Below the pieces are notes generated by a model. The model saw nothing but the letters and a program-made list of their open reading frames with translations, was not told the origin of the DNA and searched no databases. The translations under genes and the position numbers were made by a program. Below, piece by piece: positions 58,081-64,000 of a stretch of 64,000 nt of DNA (position 1 is its first letter; the number at the start of each line of letters is the position of its first letter). Origin of the DNA: Comamonadaceae bacterium PBBC1 (GTDB lineage Bacteria > Pseudomonadota > Gammaproteobacteria > Burkholderiales > Burkholderiaceae_C); NCBI GenBank assembly GCA_002256145.1, contig NKIP01000007.1, positions 1 to 64,000 on the forward strand, given 5' to 3'.

Positions 58081-59463
58081 ATGAAAACAGACCTGATTGC
58101 CACCCGCCAAGCCATCGCGCAAGGCCTGACTCACCCTCAAGCTGTGGCCGAAGCCTGTCTGGCTGTCGCACAAAGCAAGGCATGTGAGCACGCCTTCATC
58201 CAACTGACCCCAGAGGCATTGCGCGACACAGCCCAACAACCCCATGTCAGCCAACAAACACTGGCCGGTTTGGCCGTCTCCATCAAGGACCTGTTTGACG
58301 TGCAAGGTCAAATCAGCGCAGCCGGCTCGGTGGTGCTGCAAAACCAGCCCCCCGCCTTGCATGATGCGGTGGCCGTCAGTCGTTTGCGAGCGGCAGGCGC
58401 AGGCCTGATCGGGCGCACCAACATGGTTGAGTTCGCTTTTTCGGGTGTGGGCACCAACCCTCACTACGGTACACCCGCAGCCTGGGACGGCTTGCACGAC
58501 TGCGCGGTGGGCGCATCAGGCCAGGCCCATGTTCCCGGAGGCTCAAGCTCTGGGGCGGCTGTGTCGGTGGCCACAGGTGCCGCTTTCATCGGACTGGGCT
58601 CTGACACGGGCGGATCCATTCGAGTACCAGCGGCTTTGAACGGCATTGTGGGATTCAAAAACACGGCACGGCGGGTGCCCACCGCCGGGGCGATTCCCTT
58701 GTCCACCACCCTGGATACGGTCTGTGCCATGACGCGCAGCGTTCGCGACACCATTTTGGCCCACGAAATCCTGTCCGCCCGCCAAGTTCCCAAGGCGCAT
58801 CGCCCCCTGTCTGAATACCGCTTGGCCGTTTCACGAAGCCTGATGCAAGAGGGCATGGACCCGACGGTCACACTTGCCTTTGAGCGCAGTTTGAACACAT
58901 TGCGTGCAGCTGGTGCCCACATTGACGAAATTGACCTGCGCGAGCTGAATGAATTGACCGCCATGATGAGCACTGGGGGCTTCAGCCCCGCAGAAAGCTA
59001 TGCATGGCACCGCCAACGCATCGCCCAAGATGTCGAACGCTACGACCCCCGTGTGGCCCAGCGGATCTTGCGTGGACGGGACATGAAAACCCACGAGTAC
59101 ATGGATTTGCTCCAAGCACGTCAGCATTGGATTGGCCGGGTTGAAAGCACCTTGCTCGGCTACGATGCCGTGCTCTCGCCCACTTGCCCCATCGTCGGCC
59201 CCCGCATCAGCGACATGGCCCCAGGAGAGCAACGCGATGCCGAATTTTTCAGAACCAACGCATTGCTGTTGCGCAACACCAGCGCGGTCAACACGCTTGA
59301 CGGCTGTGGCATCTCTTTGCCTTGCCACGCCCAAGGCGAGTTGCCCGTGGGTCTGATGGCCTGGCACGCTGCCATGCACGACGACACGGTCTTGCAACTG
59401 GCTTTGTTGCTCGAACCCTTGTTGATGGAGCCCTTGAATCAGGCATCGACATGCAAGCCTTGA
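58081..59463 (+). CDS. Amidase-signature hydrolase
   Basis: A 460-residue member of the amidase signature family. The Ser-cisSer-Lys triad is visible: Lys in VSIKDLFDVQG, the first Ser in HVPGGSSSGAAVSVATG and the nucleophile Ser in GLGSDTGGSIRVPAALNG. It resembles aryl-acylamidase/GatA-like proteins, but no gatB or gatC is adjacent, so it is probably a catabolic amidase of unknown substrate. It is divergent from rpsB and overlaps the next gene by 13 bases. Confidence 0.9.
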   Translation: MKTDLIATRQAIAQGLTHPQAVAEACLAVAQSKACEHAFIQLTPEALRDTAQQPHVSQQTLAGLAVSIKDLFDVQGQISAAGSVVLQNQPPALHDAVAVSRLRAAGAGLIGRTNMVEFAFSGVGTNPHYGTPAAWDGLHDCAVGASGQAHVPGGSSSGAAVSVATGAAFIGLGSDTGGSIRVPAALNGIVGFKNTARRVPTAGAIPLSTTLDTVCAMTRSVRDTILAHEILSARQVPKAHRPLSEYRLAVSRSLMQEGMDPTVTLAFERSLNTLRAAGAHIDEIDLRELNELTAMMSTGGFSPAESYAWHRQRIAQDVERYDPRVAQRILRGRDMKTHEYMDLLQARQHWIGRVESTLLGYDAVLSPTCPIVGPRISDMAPGEQRDAEFFRTNALLLRNTSAVNTLDGCGISLPCHAQGELPVGLMAWHAAMHDDTVLQLALLLEPLLMEPLNQASTCKP

Positions 59464-60938
59464 GGCCCTGGAGCGGCTGGCCTTTATTGGATGCAGTCTC
59501 TGTTCGGCAATTGGAGCTGCAACTGCAGTCGCTCAGCCAACGGCCCTTGATGGAAAGCGCAGGATGTGCAGCCGCCCAACTGGCCATGGCCATCGCGCCC
59601 CATGCAAGGCTCATCTGGATCGCCGCTGGACCCGGACACAACGGTGGTGATGGGCTGGAAGCTGCCCGTCTTTTGCACCAGTGGGGCAAAGAAGTCATCG
59701 TCAGCCTGATGACAAGTCCTCATGAGTGCTCCCCACAACTCAAAGCCACGCTGCAGCGAGCCCAAAACGCTGGCGTGCGGATTCAAAAAGAGCCACCCGC
59801 AATCTGGCTACAACAGATGGACGAGCGGGATTTGTGCATCGATGCCCTGCTCGGCATTGGCGCAAGCAGACCCTTGGGGCCAGACATGAGGCACTGGCTT
59901 CAGCTCATGCAAAGTTGTCCTGGTCAAGTGCTGGCCATTGACGTCCCTACAGGCCTGAATCCACGGTCAGGCCAGTGGTTGGGCCATGAGGACTTGAACG
60001 CGCTGCCCATACACGCTCACCATACTTTGTGCCTCATTGCCGCCCAAGCGGGTTTGTTCATGGGCCATGGGCGCGATGCCTGCGGACAAATCTGGCTGGA
60101 GGACTTGGGCTACCGCGCAGGGTCGTTCCCGATTGCACCATCCGCTTGGCTCAACATGCCCTACACCCCTCACGCCAAACACCATGCCAGCCACAAAGGC
60201 AGCCATGGTGACGTGGCGGTGGTTGGCGGTGAAGCCATGGCGGCACACGGCATGGGCATGACCGGTGCCGCCGTATTGGCGGCCACCGCTGCATTGCATG
60301 CCGGTGCTGGTCGAGTCTATTTGAGTTTGCTCGGCGCCATGGCCATCGACAACGCCCCGCAAGATGTGATGCAGCGCCCATGGACACACCTGGATTTGGA
60401 AAAAACAACGGTGGTGTGTGGTTGCGGCGCGGGAAAAAGCGTCATAGAAGTTTTGCCTCCCATCTTGCAGCGCAGCGCACAACTGGTGCTCGATGCCGAT
60501 GGACTCAATGCCTTGGCACACGACAAAGCTCTGCAAACTTTAATGCGTGCTCGCGCCAAAGGCAGTACGGTGATCACCCCTCACCCACTGGAAGCTGCCC
60601 GCCTGCTGGGCACCCAAACCTTGGACATTCAAAGTGATCGCCTCAAAGCGGCACAACAACTGGCAGACCAATTGAAATGCACAGTGGTCCTCAAGGGCTC
60701 TGGCACCGTCATCGCCGCCCCTGAATGCACGCCACACATCAACCCAACAGGCAACGGACGTTTGGCCACGGGGGGCACAGGCGATGTTCTGGCTGGACTG
60801 ATCGGTGCACGCATGGCCCAAGGTTTGAACGCTTTTGAAGCGGCCTGCTCAGCCGTTGCACAGCACGGCCAATTGGCAGACGACTGGCCGGCACACCAAG
60901 CCCTGACCGCCAGTCGCCTGGCCCAGCGACTGACATGA
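59451..60938 (+). CDS. nnr: Bifunctional NAD(P)HX epimerase/dehydratase
   Basis: Repairs hydrated NADH and NADPH. The 495-residue product joins an N-terminal epimerase (YjeF_N; IAAGPGHNGGDGLEAARLLH) to a C-terminal ADP-dependent dehydratase (carbohydrate-kinase-like; KGSHGDVAVVGG, VITPHPLEAARLLG, NGRLATGGTGDVLAGLIGAR). ATG 59451 lies inside the end of the amidase gene, so the two are probably coupled. Confidence 0.93.
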   Translation: MQALRPWSGWPLLDAVSVRQLELQLQSLSQRPLMESAGCAAAQLAMAIAPHARLIWIAAGPGHNGGDGLEAARLLHQWGKEVIVSLMTSPHECSPQLKATLQRAQNAGVRIQKEPPAIWLQQMDERDLCIDALLGIGASRPLGPDMRHWLQLMQSCPGQVLAIDVPTGLNPRSGQWLGHEDLNALPIHAHHTLCLIAAQAGLFMGHGRDACGQIWLEDLGYRAGSFPIAPSAWLNMPYTPHAKHHASHKGSHGDVAVVGGEAMAAHGMGMTGAAVLAATAALHAGAGRVYLSLLGAMAIDNAPQDVMQRPWTHLDLEKTTVVCGCGAGKSVIEVLPPILQRSAQLVLDADGLNALAHDKALQTLMRARAKGSTVITPHPLEAARLLGTQTLDIQSDRLKAAQQLADQLKCTVVLKGSGTVIAAPECTPHINPTGNGRLATGGTGDVLAGLIGARMAQGLNAFEAACSAVAQHGQLADDWPAHQALTASRLAQRLT

Positions 60939-60944
60939 TCACCC

Positions 60945-63188
60945 TCAACGGCGAGGCTTGGTCGTTCTGGGGCTCTTTTTCTTGCTCGCTGCTTTTTTTA
61001 CCGAAGCCTTGAGCGCCTGAATCGGAGAACGGTTGCGCTCGGCATCGGCGAGTTTGCGGTCGGTAGCCGCACGTTTTTGACCTCGTCCGGCTTCGGCTGG
61101 CACCTGAACACCTTTGTCGCGCATGGCGCGTGGCACCAAGTCGTCTGAGGCGTTGACCAATCGAAAATCGATTTTGCGGCCATCCAGATCCACCCGGCTG
61201 ACCTGCACCTGCACCCGGCTGCCAATGGCATAACGAATGCCCGTGCGCTCACCGCGCAACTCTTGGCGCAACTCGTCAAAGCGGAAATATTCCCCACCCA
61301 GCTCGGTGATGTGCACCAGCCCCTCGACATACAAAGTGTCCAAGGTCACAAAGATGCCGAAGCTGGTGGCCGCAGACACCACACCGCTGTATTCCTCACC
61401 CAAATGCTCGCGCATGTATTGGCATTTGAGCCAGGCTTCCACATCGCGGCTGGCCTCGTCGGCGCGGCGCTCGTTGGCACTGCAATGCAGGCCCGCAGCC
61501 TCCCAGGCGCGTTGGTCGGCCGCCGACATGCGCACCCGAGGCGCAGACGACTCGGGCGCATTGCCCTTGGCCGCGCGGCTTTTCTCCAACCGTTTGCTCA
61601 GCTTGGCATGCGCCTCACCCGGTACCGGCAAGCTGGGCAGTGTGTATTTGCGGTCCAGCAAAATGGCCTTGATGACCCGGTGCACCAGCAAATCCGGGTA
61701 ACGCCGGATCGGGCTGGTGAAGTGGGTGTAGGCCTCGTAGGCCAAACCAAAGTGCCCGCTGTTCACGGGCGTATAAATGGCCTGCTGCATGGAGCGCAGC
61801 AGCATGGTGTGGATTTGCTGCGCATCCGGGCGGTCCTTGGTCGCGAGCGCAATTTTCTGAAACTCGCTGGTGTGCGGCTCGTCACTGATGCCCATGCCCA
61901 AACCCAGTGCCTTGAGGTAATTGCGCAAGATGTCTTTTTTCTCAGCCGTCGGGCCTTCATGCACACGGAACAAACCCGGGTGCTTGCCCTGCTGGATGAA
62001 GTCGGCACTGCACACGTTGGCCGCCAACATGGCTTCTTCAATGAGGCGGTGCGCTTCGTTGCGCACGCGGGGCACGATTTTCTCAATCCGCCCACTGTCG
62101 TCGCAAACGATCTGCGTTTCGGTGGTTTCAAAATCCACTGCACCGCGCACCGCTCTTGAAGCCAGCAAGGCTTTGTACACATCCTGCAGGTTCATCAAGT
62201 CGGTCACACGCGCTTTGCGTTTAGCCGCTTCCGGTCCACGGGTGTTGGCCAAAATGGCCGCGACTTCGGTGTAGGTAAAACGCGCATGGCTGTGCATCAC
62301 TGCCGGATAAAACTGGTAAGCGTGTACATCGCCCTTGGCGTTGACCAGCATGTCGCACACCATGCACAAACGGTCCACATCGGGGTTGAGCGAGCACAGG
62401 CCGTTGGACAATTTTTCCGGCAACATGGGGATCACGCGGCGCGGGAAATACACGCTGGTGGCCCTGTCGTAGGCATCGATGTCAATGGCGCTGCCGGTTT
62501 GTACATAGTGGCTCACGTCGGCAATCGCCACCAGCAAACGCCAGCCCTTGCCCCGACCCACTTTGGCCGGCTCGCAGTACACGGCGTCGTCAAAGTCGCG
62601 GGCGTCTTCACCATCAATGGTCACCAAGGGCACATCGCGCAAATCCACACGGTCCTTGCGGTCCTTGGCCAGCACCTTGTCGGGCAAGCCTTTGGCTTGC
62701 TCAAGACAGCCGACAGAAAATTCGTGCGGCACGCTGTACTTGCGCACGGCAATTTCGATCTCCATGCCTGGGTCGTCAATTTCGCCGAGCACTTCTTTCA
62801 CGCGGCCCACCGGTTGCCCGAACAAGGCAGGTGGCTCGGTCAACTCGACCACCACCACTTGGCCCGGCTTGGCCGTTCCCGTAGCGCCTTTGGGGATCAT
62901 CACATCCTGGCCGTAGCGCTTGTCCTCAGGTGCCACCAGCCACAAGCCACCTTCGTGCAGCAAGCGACCAATCAATGGATGCTCCGGGCGCTCGACGATT
63001 TCAACGATGCGTCCCTCAGGTCTGCCTTTGCGATCTTGACGAACGATGCGCACCTTGATCCGATCGCGGTGCAGCACCGCACGCATCTCATTGGGCGACA
63101 AATAAATATCCGACTCGCCGTCCTCGCGAATCAGAAAGCCGTGACCATCGCGGTGACCTTGCACCTGACCTTCGATTTCGTCCAGCAT
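60945..63188 (-). CDS. rnr: Ribonuclease R
   Basis: Processive 3'-5' exoribonuclease that degrades structured RNA. The 747-residue product (ATG 63188, LDEIEGQVQGHRDGHGFLIR) has cold-shock domains, the RNB catalytic domain with TIDGEDARDFDDAVYCEP (catalytic Asp residues), an S1 domain near 600-690, and a basic Lys/Arg-rich tail (VKKAASKKKSPRTTKPRR). Longer starts would enter the tRNA gene region. Its promoter must share about 50 bases with the divergent tRNA-Leu. Confidence 0.96.
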   Translation of the reverse strand: MLDEIEGQVQGHRDGHGFLIREDGESDIYLSPNEMRAVLHRDRIKVRIVRQDRKGRPEGRIVEIVERPEHPLIGRLLHEGGLWLVAPEDKRYGQDVMIPKGATGTAKPGQVVVVELTEPPALFGQPVGRVKEVLGEIDDPGMEIEIAVRKYSVPHEFSVGCLEQAKGLPDKVLAKDRKDRVDLRDVPLVTIDGEDARDFDDAVYCEPAKVGRGKGWRLLVAIADVSHYVQTGSAIDIDAYDRATSVYFPRRVIPMLPEKLSNGLCSLNPDVDRLCMVCDMLVNAKGDVHAYQFYPAVMHSHARFTYTEVAAILANTRGPEAAKRKARVTDLMNLQDVYKALLASRAVRGAVDFETTETQIVCDDSGRIEKIVPRVRNEAHRLIEEAMLAANVCSADFIQQGKHPGLFRVHEGPTAEKKDILRNYLKALGLGMGISDEPHTSEFQKIALATKDRPDAQQIHTMLLRSMQQAIYTPVNSGHFGLAYEAYTHFTSPIRRYPDLLVHRVIKAILLDRKYTLPSLPVPGEAHAKLSKRLEKSRAAKGNAPESSAPRVRMSAADQRAWEAAGLHCSANERRADEASRDVEAWLKCQYMREHLGEEYSGVVSAATSFGIFVTLDTLYVEGLVHITELGGEYFRFDELRQELRGERTGIRYAIGSRVQVQVSRVDLDGRKIDFRLVNASDDLVPRAMRDKGVQVPAEAGRGQKRAATDRKLADAERNRSPIQALKASVKKAASKKKSPRTTKPRR

Positions 63189-63238
63189 CCCGCTGGTTGG
63201 AGTTACTTTTTTGATATACAATCCTTGGATTCTGAGAC

Positions 63239-63323
<85 letters not shown>

Positions 63324-63356
63324 AACTTATCCCATCAGATAAGGCAAAAAAATGAC

Positions 63357-63388
63357 AAGCCGTTGATTTTTGATCAACGGCTTTTTTG
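63357..63388 (+). terminator. tRNA-Leu terminator
   Basis: Perfect 11-bp stem AAGCCGTTGAT/ATCAACGGCTT with a 5-base loop and a T-run, 34 bases after the tRNA. Confidence 0.9.
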
Positions 63389-63415
63389 TTGGCCAAAATA
63401 CCTGAGGCTGCTTCC

Positions 63416-63464
63416 AAAAAGGGACCACAGCAAAGACCTGCAGGCTTAAAGCCTGCACTGGTCC
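63416..63464 (-). terminator. Probable rimO terminator
   Basis: Outer arms GGACCA (63422-63427) and TGGTCC (63459-63464) enclose a perfect inner hairpin TGCAGGCTT/AAGCCTGCA. On the minus strand the structure runs into CCCTTTTTGG. It lies about 105 bases past the rimO stop. Confidence 0.5.
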
Positions 63465-63569
63465 AAGCGCAACCGGCAAGCGCCCTGAGTGCGTCCATTG
63501 CCCAATGCGCCAAAGAAGCCAGAAAAAAACCGTCAGGCACGCACCCACGCGGCCCCTGACACGCCAGCA

Positions 63570-64000
63570 TCAAACGGGCAGCCCCACCAAGTCGTGACCT
63601 TCCACACTCACAATGCGGGCGCGGGTGAACTCACCGACTTTCAGGGTTTTGCTCAATTTTTCTGGCGGTAACAGGCGAACAACGCCATCAATCTCAGGTG
63701 CATCACCAAAGCTGCGCCCCACCCCACCTCGCCGCCCCATGGCCGGCGCACTGTCAACCAGCACCTGCATGGTCGAGCCTACACGCTGGTGCAAACGGGC
63801 GATCGACACCTCTTCGGCCACGGCCATGAAGCGGGCACGCCGTGCTTCGCGCAAGGCCTCAGGCAACATGCCAGGCAAGTCATTGGCCGTTGCACCCTTG
63901 ACCGGGCTGTAGGCAAAACAACCCGCGCGGTCAATTTGTGCTTCTCGCAAAAAGTTGAGCAAATGCTCAAACTCTTCTTCGGTTTCGCCCGGAAAACCAG
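63570..64000 (-). CDS. rimO: Ribosomal protein S12 methylthiotransferase, C-terminal part
   Basis: The 3' part of a radical-SAM methylthiotransferase that modifies an Asp of S12; the 5' part lies beyond the window. Reading in from base 64000 gives [17 protein letters not shown], the end of the radical-SAM domain, then [19 protein letters not shown] typical of RimO (MiaB differs here), and the C-terminal TRAM domain ([20 protein letters not shown]). No break is seen. Confidence 0.94.
   Translation of the reverse strand, partial: GFPGETEEEFEHLLNFLREAQIDRAGCFAYSPVKGATANDLPGMLPEALREARRARFMAVAEEVSIARLHQRVGSTMQVLVDSAPAMGRRGGVGRSFGDAPEIDGVVRLLPPEKLSKTLKVGEFTRARIVSVEGHDLVGLPV

Overview
The window is a bacterial chromosome segment from a betaproteobacterium, most likely Burkholderiales and probably Comamonadaceae. 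This is inferred from gene content and order (priB between rpsF and rpsR, alaA-hom-thrC, rlmE-ftsH-folP-glmM, the rpsB-to-rnhB envelope cluster, a SWIB/MDM2 protein, ppsR divergent from ppsA). No rRNA or CRISPR array is present; one tRNA-Leu(CAG) is.

Bases 1 to about 7000 are accessory. The window opens inside an IS3-family transposase whose right end lies near base 329. A visibly AT-rich stretch follows to about 5200. It holds a MORN-repeat lipoprotein, a double zinc-ribbon membrane protein, a tightly packed three-gene set of small membrane or amphipathic proteins ending in a SHOCT-domain protein, a frameshifted WYL-domain regulator and a 56-residue membrane protein. Between them are remnants of three XRE-type helix-turn-helix genes; two are diverged copies of one another, and one retains a long inverted repeat that looks like its operator. 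A lipoprotein and a coiled-coil membrane protein (5721-6983) border the core genome.

From about 7200 on the genes are conserved housekeeping genes. They are aceA; a SWIB protein; a ThDP enzyme with an MFS transporter; clpB; an alaA-hom-thrC-moeA-moaD-moaE run; a Mth938-type protein; bcp; a PIN-PhoH ATPase; dnaB; rpsF-priB-rpsR-rplI; ppsA with a VC_2705-like sodium/solute symporter and divergent ppsR; rlmE-ftsH-folP-glmM; yhbY; greA; carAB; and the envelope cluster rpsB-tsf-pyrH-frr-cdsA-dxr-bamA-skp-lpxD-fabZ-lpxA-lpxB-rnhB plus an RNA methyltransferase. An amidase, a bifunctional NAD(P)HX repair enzyme, rnr, tRNA-Leu and the 3' part of rimO close the window.

Three structural points deserve attention. 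The envelope cluster lacks uppS (expected between frr and cdsA) and rseP (expected between dxr and bamA). A 77-bp REPIN-like double hairpin lies between ftsH and folP. Four conserved operons carry an intrinsic terminator whose U-tract runs almost into the ribosome binding site of the next gene (ftsH/folP, carB/greA, frr/cdsA, rpsB/tsf). The best place to look for an undescribed system is the AT-rich island, especially the three-gene membrane module at 2872-3952; its function cannot be read from sequence.
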